A model generated the notes under the pieces. That model was not told the origin of the DNA. It did no database searches and was given only the letters and a program-made list of their open reading frames with translations. Shown piece after piece: positions 32,976 through 44,400 of a DNA stretch of 64,000 nucleotides (the first letter of the stretch is position 1; the number at the start of each line of letters is the position of its first letter). Both the position numbers and the translations under genes were made by a program. This DNA comes from Chrysoperla carnea (lineage: Eukaryota > Arthropoda > Insecta > Neuroptera > Chrysopidae): the NCBI RefSeq assembly GCF_905475395.1, contig NC_058341.1:66223501-66287500 (forward strand). Direction: 5' to 3'.

Positions 32976-34902
32976 TGGATTTTATTATTAATTTTAGTAA
33001 ATTTTTAGATACAGAATCACAACACCATCTCTTTTTGGGTATTGTAAATCTCTATTTGTAAATTTCGTTAAAAAAAATTTAATGTATATACTGAGTGAGG
33101 TGTAAGTAGATATACTGCAGTTGAAAAAGTATCAGTTTCTCTAATTCTAATAGTTTATTACTAATGTCATACTAATGTGTCTTGGTTGCAGAATTAATTT
33201 GTATTTTAAGTATTGGTGTTGAGAATTGAAAAAAAAAGTGAAAACAAACAATTGACTGGGTTAATTGATGAAAAATTGTGACTTTATAAATCCCCTATAT
33301 TAAAATTTTATTTGTAGCATATTCAGAATTTCAGATAAAACAAAAATAAAACTATTTTTGTTAAGGAAATTATTTTATAACTGTTCTAGCTTGATATCCG
33401 CCCACTTCACTGGACTTAAGAGTCAAAACCACCGCTTTCTAGCCTCCACCTCTATTGATCTCACTTATCCTTCTTCCATAACACTCGATAATGATTCATT
33501 TTAATTAATTCGTTAAATAATTCAATTAGTGGATCATTCATTTATTTTAAGAATTATTCGTTCATTTAGAGAACGCACTTTCACCCATTTACCCCTTATC
33601 CCCTCTATATAACACTGCGTAATATAAAAAAATGTCTACTTTAAAGACAAATTTCTTACATACTATCCTTTTACTCTTTACTTTCATCCTTTGGACAATA
33701 AGTTATGTGACCTTCGACCGCTGAATAACGATCTATGGTGTAAAAAAGCTAATAAAAATATTCATCGATTTTCAATTAGGGGGAGATATTTTGCAGCGAA
33801 AATTTTTAAGTTTTCCATTTTTATCAATACCAATAAGTTTAATGGAATTTTACGTCGAAAGCAAAATACCGCATCTTTCTAGCATGTATAGAAGAAAAAT
33901 GGTAGTTTTGGGGGAAGTTTTTCCCATTATAAGGAATGTGCTACATATATTTTAAAGTTTTCTGTTATTTTTACTTTATTATTTTTTTTTCTGTTAATGT
34001 TACTTTATTTTCGAAAAACAAACCCCTATCATTCTAGCGTGAACAGAATTGTTTTCAAGTTATAGCGGTTCAGCGTTTTAGGCCTGAAAACGTTTAAACT
34101 TTATAATATTGGTTAGCACATCTTAATATCCTGGACTACTTGTAAAATAAAACAATATTCCTTGCAAATAAACAATATCTAACCATATTTTAGAACTTTT
34201 ACACATAATTAATTAATCAACAATTATTAAAATATTTATTATTGCAAAATTAATTTTTTTCGTTTTTCGCATTTTCGAACGTGTTTTTAAGTCGTTGGTA
34301 TATGGCATCTTCATTTTTTATGAATATATATGTAAAAACAAAAAAAGAGCCTTAAATGAATCCGTTACGATGATTTTCTGAAGTATATTTTTCATTTGAA
34401 GAAATCCGTATTTTTGACGAAAAACTTGTATATGTCAAAAAATATTCGATAGCTTTACTTGAAAAAATTTGTGGATATTTTTTCTATAACTGTCATTAAA
34501 ATTTGACTATTTTTGGAGAAATAAGAATAAAAAAACAAAAAAGACGGTTTTTCCCCATTTTGTCGGAAATTATAAGGTAAAAATTATTATAAGGTAAAAA
34601 TAAGAAATTATAAGGTAAAAATAAATATATGTTAAAAATTACTTGTATAAAAGTTCTAGATTTTGGCGTGATCAAGAACTTTTTTACTGAACACATTTCA
34701 TTCTGCCCGCAACTTGTTGGAAAGTTGGAAAACGAAATTATACAAATAACCACCCCTTTTTCACCCCCCCCCCCCCAAACACTCTCCAACCCTTCTGCTG
34801 GGAAATAGGCTTATTTTATATTCCTTATAACCTCCTTCACCATTTCCAATCGTTAAACTGCTGTTTACAATTTATCTTTTTTTTAGTAAAATTGTGTTAA
34901 AA
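32976..34902. other. Intergenic repeat-bearing DNA
   Basis: An inverted R640 end (GTGAAAACAAACAATTGACT) lies near 33238 and a Helitron-like terminus (CTAGCTTGATATCCGCCCAC) near 33389. The part from 33742 onward is duplicated in the palindrome spacer from 53122. A C14-type run interrupts 34764-34778. Open frames of 63 and 97 codons have no motif. Confidence 0.45.
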
Positions 34903-35352
34903 CTAGAGTGATACCCACCCGCTTCGCTGGGTTTAAAAGTAAAGATTGGTAAAGATTGCTCTCGAGAGATAAGCGATCGCTTATCCCCTTTCTATAACAC
35001 TCGAAATAATGGTAAGAATTATTTTACATTCTATTTTTTTGTATATGTATAATAGTTATTATTCATTGAATATATCAGAGAAGATGTCTGTGAAAAATTT
35101 TATATTGACTATTTTTACAGAAATCTGCAATTTATGGTAATGTCAAATGTCCAATTAAATTCAATTTTTTTATTTTTATTATTATTTTTTAATATATCTT
35201 TATAAATGATAGTTCATGTGTTATTCTGATATATCAACTATATTGCTGTACAGTTCCATTAATAACCATTTGCTAGTATAAGCGTGAAAGCGTAACAAAC
35301 AAACAAACAAACAAACAAACATGCTTTCTTTCGCATTTATAATATATAGAGA
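34903..35352 (-). mobile_element. Non-autonomous Helitron-like element, copy 2
   Basis: On the minus strand this starts TCTCTATATATTATAAATGC and ends with the hairpin CCCAGCGAAGCGGGTGGG followed by TATCACTCTAG, then T. It matches copy 1 (3054-3502) along its length. It carries a small expansion of the ACAAACAAACAA motif near 35300 and an extra GAGATAAGCGATCGC near 34963. Confidence 0.55.
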
Positions 35353-36030
35353 TATCATAGTAGGGACAATAAAATCGATGCCAGCGCTTCCAGTGAACAA
35401 TTTTGGCGTTAAAGGGGGCTGTTATTACTAATTTGCAGTTCTTTACATGTTAATGTTATAGAAATGTCAAATTAAAATTATTGTAAAACACGAATTAATT
35501 AAACTTAATGCATTAAAAATTGTGAAAATAAGAAATCAAATTGCCCAAATATTATTTTTCAAATGTAAATTATCATAATTATTTATTTAAATTTGTGAGA
35601 CAATAATATTAAATTTTCAATGTAAGTCTTAAATGCAATCCATACAATTATATATGCATCCATAAAATTCTATAATTAGAGTAGTGTGTCGTTACCATGG
35701 AAACGAAACTCACGCACGGAGCGAATAATTAAAATTATGTAAATAGTTATAGGTACTAGCTTTGGCATGAACAGGAAGTAATTAATGTTTGAATAAAAAC
35801 TCATCTTTAAAAATTATTAATATTTTTAACTATATGCTTAAATATTTTCAAGAACTCCAGATGTTAATGTTATACCTACTAAAAAAACTTGTTTTCTAAT
35901 CAAAAATTTAAAAAAAAATCATAAACCACGTGTTTGTATATCATTATCCGCTCACATAACAATATGATAATGAATTCAAATAAAAACAAACAATTTAATT
36001 TTTAATTTTAAACAAATAAAATTATTAATT
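35353..36030. other. A+T-rich intergenic DNA, nothing recognised
   Basis: No frame or repeat stands out. TGTGTCGTTACCATGGAAAC near 35685 is a less A+T-rich island without a reading frame. Confidence 0.4.
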
Positions 36031-36034
36031 TTAA

Positions 36035-36402
36035 GGACGTTCATGCGTCAACGATATTAGTAGAGAAATTAAAAACAATATGATAAAGCGATAGTTTAAA
36101 TGATTTTCTATGATTTAAAACAGGAAAAATATCCTGTTATCGAATTAAATTCATTAAATTTTAAGTTTAAAAAGTGACTAAAAGTAGGGTTTAACATGAG
36201 ACTAAATGGAAAATATAAATCGATATTTTTCAAAAATTATATCGATAACCATACTTGAAACTTTTACCAGTTAACTATTATTTAAACTTTTAATAGAATT
36301 TCAAAAAAAATTTCTATTTTCTACTAATTTAAAATTCTTTAAAATTTACATACTGTTTCCCTATGAACGCACATAGTAAAACAGGTACACGCATGAACGT
36401 CC
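36035..36402. mobile_element. 368-bp TTAA-flanked TIR element, second family
   Basis: The ends GGACGTTCATGCGT and ACGCATGAACGTCC are complementary. They are flanked by TTAA at 36031-36034 and 36403-36406. Immediately after the right TTAA comes CATAGTTGTCCATTATTATA, a fragment of the third TTAA family seen complete at 47044-47300. Non-coding. Confidence 0.7.
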
Positions 36403-36430
36403 TTAACATAGTTGTCCATTATTATATCAT

Positions 36431-36671
36431 TACTTCAAATAGTAAAATAATAAAAATGCACTAAAACGTAAAAAAATAACGATAATATAATGTAGTTATA
36501 ATTATTGTTATTTTTGAAGTCGGTGTCAGCCAAGTTAATGTAGCAAACTGTTCTGTCACAGTTGTTTCCTTGGCTGACACCGACTCCAAAAATAACAATA
36601 ATTATAACTACATTATATTGTCGTTATTTTTTACTTTTTAGTGCATTTTTATTATTTTACTTTTTGAAGTC
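36431..36671. mobile_element. Foldback MITE, copy 2
   Basis: This has the same arms as the element at 13580-13880 (TGCACTAAAA..., then ATAATGTAGTTATAATTATT, then GTCGGTGTCAGCCAAG). The central core runs in the opposite orientation relative to the plus strand (CTGTTCTGTCACAGTTGTTT). The outer arms match as ACTTCAAATAGTAAAATAAT and ATTATTTTACTTTTTGAAGT. Confidence 0.7.
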
Positions 36672-36689
36672 GGTTTTCTTTTTGTTAAA

Positions 36690-37200
36690 AGTTTCATTAA
36701 CCCCCGAATCAAAAAGAGGAGTTTTTTTACTATGTGTGTGTGTCTGTTTGTGGCATCGTAGCTTCGAAACGGATGAATCCATTAAAATTTTTTTGGTTTT
36801 GTTTGAAACTTAATTTAATGGGGAGTGTTCTTTGCTATGTTTCAAGTACGAGTTTAGGGTTCCATACCCGAAACATTTTTCGGGGATTTTAAAATTGTAT
36901 TTCACTAGAAATAAGTTTAATCAAGTAATAAGAAAATTGTTGCCCCCCCCCCCCCATTTCTCAACTTTTGGGTCTTTTTACAACCTCTCAAACCTCTCTC
37001 TCTCTAAACGAAAACTATCTCCCACATTTGACTTTTGACCGGCCATTGTCATTGACCTTATTGACCTAATTTTAAGTGTCTGTAATAGGTTTCAAACCTA
37101 TCAATATATTTGATGTCTAAATGAACGAAAAAACGTTTTAGTTATTCAGTATTTATCAATAAACGAAAACTATCTCGCACATTTGACCTTGTTGACCTAC
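36690..37200 (+). repeat. GCATCGTAGC copy and a 155-base partial tandem
   Basis: GTGGCATCGTAGCTTCGAAA near 36750 heads a long family copy ending TTTCGGGGATTTTAAAATTG near 36890. At 37006 and 37161 the block AAACGAAAACTATCTC recurs with a 155-base period. Each copy is preceded or followed by closely spaced TGACCT half-sites (37053/37062 and 37184/37193). Confidence 0.5.
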
Positions 37201-38154
37201 GATCTTCATAATCAAAATTCCAAAAAATTGATTTATAGAACTTTAATTTACGTGTGATAGCAACAAAGATAACTAATAAAAACCAACTCACACGTGTATT
37301 GACACGAGGTTTATCTTCCCCCCAACACTACGAATACTTGATTTTAGAAACAGGCATGCCCTCCAAGCACTCCCTAAAAATTTCAGCCATTATGTATTTC
37401 TTTTAAGTAAAACTTATTATTTTCGGTTCTTCCGAAATTTAGTGTAGTATATCGCATATATACAAGTTGATAATACTTATAACGTCCATCTGATAGATCA
37501 GTGACTCGCATGCCTATATAAAGATAATTTTATTGCAAATACGGTAGTATATGATTGCCCAATTAATCGGTCAAAAAATTACAAGCTTTCCAAGTCTTGA
37601 CCTTATTTTTCTAGGCAACCCACTACAGAGATATTTGTTAATATTCTAAATTTCATAAAAAATAACTTGATTTGGTAAGCAGATGGGTGAAGGTCGACCC
37701 CACTTTGTATAGTTTTTTATTTTATTTTGTAAAACTGTAGCTATATGACAAATATTTCCGTTTTACTAATATTCACAGTGCGGAAGTTAATAAGTTCACT
37801 TGTGGACTTGTTATGAGATCAACTCGATAATTAATATTTGGTAAGGTAAATAATCTTATGGTTTCGTGTCATCTACATGCTATGAATATAGTTACAGATA
37901 TAACACCGTAACCTAGACAACTAAAACTTTTTTAAACGAAACAAGTGAAATTTACAAAATTTAAAAAAGTCCCGAAAATTTTTCGGGTACTAAACCCTAA
38001 ACTCGCATTTGAAACATATCTAAGAACACTTTACATTAAATTACCTTTCAAACAAAACCAAAAAAAAAATCAAAATCAGTTCATCCGTTTAGGCACTACA
38101 ATACCACACACAGACAGACACACACACAGACTGGAATAAAAATCAGGAAATTTG
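37201..38154. other. Intergenic DNA, no gene seen
   Basis: An inverted GCATCGTAGC-family copy lies at 37935-38115 (CACTACAATACCACACACAG at its end). The preceding 700 bases show nothing recognisable. Confidence 0.4.
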
Positions 38155-38565
38155 GCGAGTCTACCAAGCTTTCCTCTACGATTTTTTTCAAAAGTGCTTC
38201 GTTTTCAAATGAGCATGTTGCTGTCATATTTGAGTTATCGTTCTGAAAAAATGCAGCAGTGAATTTTCGGACACTATGACCACTAAATAACATTAATAAT
38301 TATGAAACAATTCAGCATTCAGTGAATTATGTATGTATTGAAAAACAAAAGTACTTAAGTACTGCATTTTCGAGGTATACAAGCTCATCGGTGCAATATT
38401 TTTGCCGGAAAAAATATTTTATCGTTTAATTATTAATGTTTTCAAGTGGTCATAGTGTCCGACAAATTCTCTGCTGTGTTTTTTCAGAACGATAATTCAA
38501 ATATGACGAAATCATTCTTATTTGAAAACGCAGAACTTCGTAGAGGAAAGTTTGGTGGACACGTC
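38155..38565. repeat. Foldback element with about 130-base arms
   Basis: TTTCCTCTACGATTTTTTTC near 38170 mirrors AACTTCGTAGAGGAAAG near 38536. TTATCGTTCTGAAAAAATGC near 38235 mirrors TTTTTTCAGAACGATAATTC near 38480. GGACACTATGACCACT near 38270 mirrors AGTGGTCATAGTGTCC near 38445. The loop of about 160 bases is non-coding. Confidence 0.6.
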
Positions 38566-40496
38566 AAAAGGAAATCACTCGGGAAGTTTCAAGTATGAGT
38601 TTATCATTTAAAAAAAACAGTTATTCCAAAGTTTTAAACCACTTTTATGGTTAAAATACTTTTGAGGTATTTTCAGCATGGTATTTGCAGTTCCTATGCT
38701 AAAGCTATGGTCAAATTTTTTTCAACAGATTTTAACAAGAAATTAAATTTAAGAACTTAATAGAGCTTACTATTAAATCTCAAAGTTTCAGAAATATTGA
38801 CCATTAAAACACGAGATACTTATGCCTACGTTCCCTATTATGGCCAGTATACGTCAAAGTTAATATCTCTAAAACAAAACGACCTGGTGCCTATCCTACT
38901 TAAAAAATAGCTGGGAGGACAGTGAGTTTTACGTGCTTTCATTGGGGAAAACAAAAACTTTGCTTCGGGACCTCACAGCTAACATTACTCTGAGCCTGTG
39001 AAAAGTAGGAAAAACTGTCGACAAGTGCATTTATACTGGAAATACTTAAATTCAAGTTTCAAGACTAGGTAGGATCGATGAACATTAGAAGAAATTCCAT
39101 TAGCAGAACAAAAATAATAGCTGCATTTCCTTCGCTACGCTAATAAGTAAGAATAAGGAATACGCTAATAAGTAAGAATAAGGAATTTAACTGATATGTA
39201 CACAGAAAAAAAAGCCTTGAATGATGTTCATAAATTAATGTTATGTAAAAATTCATGGATTTTGTTGAAAATTAAAAAAAAAATGTAGTTTAATATATTA
39301 GCTTTATTATAATACTAGCTGATTCCCGCCCGCTTCGCTGGACACACTAACCACTTGGATGTGAATCTATACTTCCTTTATTAACGAAATGTTTTACTTC
39401 GATTTGATATTTATTGTAAATTTTTCAAATTTTAAATACGAAGATACAGTGCCAGTCAGTGAATACACAAATTTCCACATCACCCATGAGGTACTGTGTA
39501 TTGGAATGCGTTCCCGTTATTGATTGTGGCGGAATCCCCAGTAGGCCTTATCCCTTAAGCTAGTGGATATCGGAGAGTATTAAAGGACCACTATTAAATC
39601 CGCCTCTTTTCGACTCGGCCGAAAATTTGTCATCACTTGCTACCTCAAACAGTACTCAAAAATACTTTTTAAATTTCTTTATCCAACCTAAAAAATTATT
39701 TTATTCATAAGAGTAATCTATCTTTTTCTTTTTTTTTCAAATAAACAGAAATTTTTACAAAATTGACCTATTAGGACTTTTTTTTTTCATTGTTTATTTT
39801 TAACGAATTTTTTTGAAAAAAGTAAATAAAAATTAAATTACAAATTTGAAAATTCGTTGAGATAGGAATTCCGTAAAATCCGTTCTTAGTGGACGTCTAT
39901 GTCACGAAAGAGATAGTTTCGGAGATTTTGTGATGAGTCAATTAGTAGTAAATCGCTTATATATATATAGAACATGTTAATGCAAGATTCTAGTTAAGAT
40001 ATTTCCAAACTATTATTGCCAAGAACTTCACAATATTAGTAAAATGAAACCTTAGAAATCAGATGCAATTTTTGAGAATTTATCCCTATGGAAATTTTGA
40101 GAAAATCGTTTGTAAGTTGGAGAAATTTAACATGCATCTTCACCAACAGAAAGTAACATGCATCTTTATAAAAATGGTGAAATAAAATTCACAATTTCGA
40201 CTGTTTTTTACTTCGAACTCTCTGAATATAGTCACGGTTGTTCGGAAACTCGACACAAACTTTCCAAAATTACTTACTAAATATTTTTCCTTAAAGTTTG
40301 CTATCGGATTGTAAGTTTTTTGATAAAATATGCTTCAAAAAGTGCATTTACGGTCGTTCTCACTACACCGCCACAAGTCAGTAGACCTTCTTCAATGAAG
40401 GTTTATTTTGCTCAAGGAGATGGTCTGCATTGGGATGTAAACACTGTATCCGCTTCCCCTCTTGGCAGGCATGAATACATTGAACTTTAACACTTA
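38566..40496. other. Intergenic DNA, no gene seen
   Basis: Contains a tandem pair near 39136-39185 (ACGCTAATAAGTAAGAATAA) and a Helitron-like terminus on the minus strand near 39316 (CTAGCTGATTCCCGCCCGCT). No reading frame with motifs. Confidence 0.4.
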
Positions 40497-41145
40497 ATTA
40501 CCCGGTCAAATTAAATAAAAAAATATGAGTGAAGGTACAAAAATTCGCACCCGGCTGAAATTTGGTAGAATTGTTAAAAACACCATCGAAAATGAAATCT
40601 AAAAAAACGTTATCGATACGAGACGTGGAAATAAATGTACGCGGGGTCAAAAGTCACAAAAACAGATTTTTCGTGATTTTCAGCAAGTTGGTAAGTTTTA
40701 TCATAAAATTAGCTCAGGCGAAAATTGTAGATCAGATAAATAAATATGAAAATGTGTCAATACTTTCTTTCCTGAGACCCACCATTTCTGAGATTCAAAA
40801 AGTTGGAATTATCATAATATGTATAAGTACGCCACGTACATCACTGAAGCTGTAAAACAAGTAAAAATAGTTTTCTATTGATCAGTGTTTACTTACATAT
40901 ATATAGTTTTTACTAAGAAATATCGGTATAAATTTTCAATGTAAGCCATAGAATTATATGTCCATTCATAAAATCATATGAAGATTACAACTTTTCCAAC
41001 TTTTTCAATCGTTGTATCTCAGAAACGGAGGCTCTTAAGAAAAAAAGTATTGAGATATTCTTTATATTTAAGTATCTGATCTACAATTTTCGTCTGAACT
41101 AATTTTATGATATAACTTACCATTTTTCTGAAAATGAAAATGATT
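40497..41145. mobile_element. CCGGTCAAA-family element, right end truncated
   Basis: This starts TTACCCGGTCAAATTAAATA and follows the left arm of the 22432-23515 element. At about 40990 it turns into the complementary arm (TTTTTCAATCGTTGTATCTC), which breaks off near 41145 before the terminus. The 97-codon frame at 40562-40855 is repeat-derived. Confidence 0.55.
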
Positions 41146-41421
41146 TTTTGGGGATACTCGGGGGCCGCGGATTTGTACCCATGTGTTAATCCAGCCCTGG
41201 CGTCCTACTAGTCGATGGTGGAAACTAAACCTTGATCTCTTTCCTCCATAGGTAATTAAAAAACTTATTTTTAACAAAAATTATAATTTATAATTTATAA
41301 TTAAATCATAATTATTGCCAAATTAGAGGTGTTTAATTTATGTTGGACATGAATCGCTTCATTCATATTGTACCCGAGCTTAGTCATTTATGTTGGAGCC
41401 GAGTTGTTTCTTAAAAACACA

Positions 41422-44400
41422 ATGTTTTTAACGGTTTTTATTCAATTTCTACAAAATCATGTTTTAGTTTCTTTATTATTGTTAATCTTAGTTCTCACAT
41501 GTATTTATTTTTGGAATTATATTCGTGTGTGTTATTATATTTATGTATCTAAAATTCCTGGACCACCAGCTTATCCAATTATTGGAAATGCAATTTTTCT
41601 TTTGGGTTTATCTCATCAAGGTAAATTTTAGAGTTTTTATAATATAGTTTAGAAATTTATCATGCAAGAGATGCATAAACCAAACGACTTCTCCCTTAAG
41701 AATATTAAAATGAGGGGAGAGTGTTGATTGATATGTTTTTCAAAGCCACCTTAAAAAAATAGCACAATGCAAATAGTCTCTTCATATAACACTGTTATTC
41801 CCGCACACTATGTATTTTTTGTTGAGAATTTCAATATTAAACAGATACCTTGGAGCAATATTACAAATTGTATAGGTCTTAATTTTTATTAAGATATCAT
41901 ACTGTTACATCTTTTGTTTTAGAATTTACACATACTATTCTGAAAATTGCTGAAGATTATCAGCAGAATTTGGGCCGAATATGGTTTGGTCCAATTCCCG
42001 CCATCGGAGCATCAAACCCAGATATTGTTCAAGAACTTTTAACAAATGAAAATGTTTTAGAAAAAGCCTACTTAATGAAAAAAGCTTGGAATCCTGTATT
42101 GGGAAAATCAATTTTAACATCAGAGGGTATTATAATATTTTCTAAATTTTTTAAACTAAAAATCTTGATAACCATTAAAATACTTTTAGTTCCAGAATGG
42201 AAACATCATCGAAGTATTATAATTAGAGGCTTTACTCCAATCATTTTAAAATCGTACTTTAAAATATTTGTGGAAAAAATTAATATTTTAATACAAAAAT
42301 TAGATTTGGAATTAAATAAAGAAACACCGTTTGATATATTTGAATATTTGTCAAAAACTTCTTTAGACTCAGTTTGTGGTAAGAAATTTTCCGATAAATC
42401 GAAACTTGTAAAGAGGGACAACTTGCTAACAGAGTACAGGGGGGGGGGTATAAATTTTTAAAAAATATACACATATCTGCCAGGTTTTAAGGAAATATGT
42501 TTCAGATAATAGTTGTTTTAGTTTTTAATTTTTTCCCCATCTTGAATAGATTAATTTATTACGCAGGAACACAAATTTTTGTACAATATATTTCAAAACT
42601 AGAAACTATAAGTATTCAAATGAACATAATGACATTTTAAATAGCACCCTTTTTTTAATAAAATAAGGAATAGGTGACAAAACGCCAAAAATATGAAAAA
42701 ATTCTGCTTTTTTACATGTTTTAAAAACAAATGCGGGTGTAATAAAAGTTTTTACAAAACAATGTGCCAGGGCTTAAAAAAATGTAGTTTACGTTTTCGT
42801 ATGACATGAAAAAAATTACAGTGCGATAGTATTTTAAAAGATACAGGATTTTAAATTCAGTGTCAATTTTTCTTGGAAAGCCAATATCTTGGTCCAGAAA
42901 CCTCGTACGGGAATTTTTTATGTTGTAATTTAATTTTTAAAATTTTGGGAATAACATTTCTCACCCTTTTAATCCTCTGTGCAAGGGGCGATAAACATTT
43001 TTTAGCAATAGATTCCAAAGCTAGAAAGTAAAAGTTTTCAAACGAGGTGTTGCGGTTCAAAAATCGATGATTCGCAGAGAGACAGTTGCTTTAAATTTAG
43101 GTAAAATTTTGTTCCACTTTGGTTGAGTATATTAATTGCCCTTTAAAATACACACAAGCAACGGAAGCCAAAGGAATAAGTCTGGTAAATGCCCAGAGGG
43201 TTGGAATGATTCAAAATGTTGGTTGATTTGTCATGTCCATTTGTTTCCACGGCTTATATGTGAATAGTAGAAAAGTAGTTGAGACTAGTTACTATAAAAG
43301 GCAGTGTCAATATTTTGATGAAAAATGCTATTTTCGCAATGAAGGTCACGCGGCGTCTTTTCCGATTTCCTGCAATAATATTAGTTTTTGGGATTCCGTT
43401 CCCGAAATGTAGACAACGGATTCCTTTTACTAAGACTCTGCTGTTTGTTTGTTCGTCTGTCAATCAGCAGGCCATATCACATACACCGCAAAAGTTAGAC
43501 TGCACCTGTTAGGTATGACGTATGACAGCGAGTGGATTATTATTGCCGCTTTAACAACAAATACCGGTAAAGTGCGAGCATGGGGTTCCGCATACAAAAT
43601 ATTAGGTACCTCCGCATTCATTTTAGTTTTCTTATAAAACTATCTAATAAAAAGTACATAGTGTAAACTATGTGCTTTACTATGTACATAACTTGTAAGA
43701 TGGTATGAAATCCTTCGTACGCTAGTTGACTGGTTTGATTACACATATTTCAGTAGGTATTTGCGGGGCATAGGCGCGAAAATCGTTGTGTTGAATCGGT
43801 TACCAGGTTTCAGCATAAGAAATGAATAACATAACAATTAAATTTGATTTCAGGGTCAACAATGGGTGTAAATATAAACTCGCATGAAGATGATGGATCT
43901 TCTTACTTTCATGCTGTACACAGGTCAATATAAAAGTGAAAATATTAATATAAATTGTTTCTAATTCTGGTATAAATTTTAGTTCGTTGTATCTTGTAGT
44001 AGCTCCATACTTGAATCCAATCAAGTTTTTTAATATATTTTATCGATTCTCACAAGATTATAAAATGGTATTAAAAAATCGTGAACATACGCAGGAATTT
44101 ACTAAAAAAGTTGGTGATTTCATTTTTCGTGTTCGAGCTGTGACACTAACGTAGGATTTAATATATCTGTATTTCTTTACAGATTATTTCGGAAAAAACA
44201 AAAATTTATGGCAAACGTTATAAATAATAATGAGTCAATTAACATTAAAGCAATCAACCGTAATGTATACAAAAAACCATTTTTGGAATATTTAATGGAT
44301 TTTACAAAAAATAATTCGAATTTTTCGGAAGAACAATTACGTAATGAAACTAATTTTATCATTATTGCGGTATGTTATTTGAATTATTAACCTTAAGTCC

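Noticed and set aside
44208-44390. Stand-alone small gene starting MANVINNN
   Set aside because: It is the in-frame part of P450 exon 6 running past its donor into intron 6; the ATG is internal.
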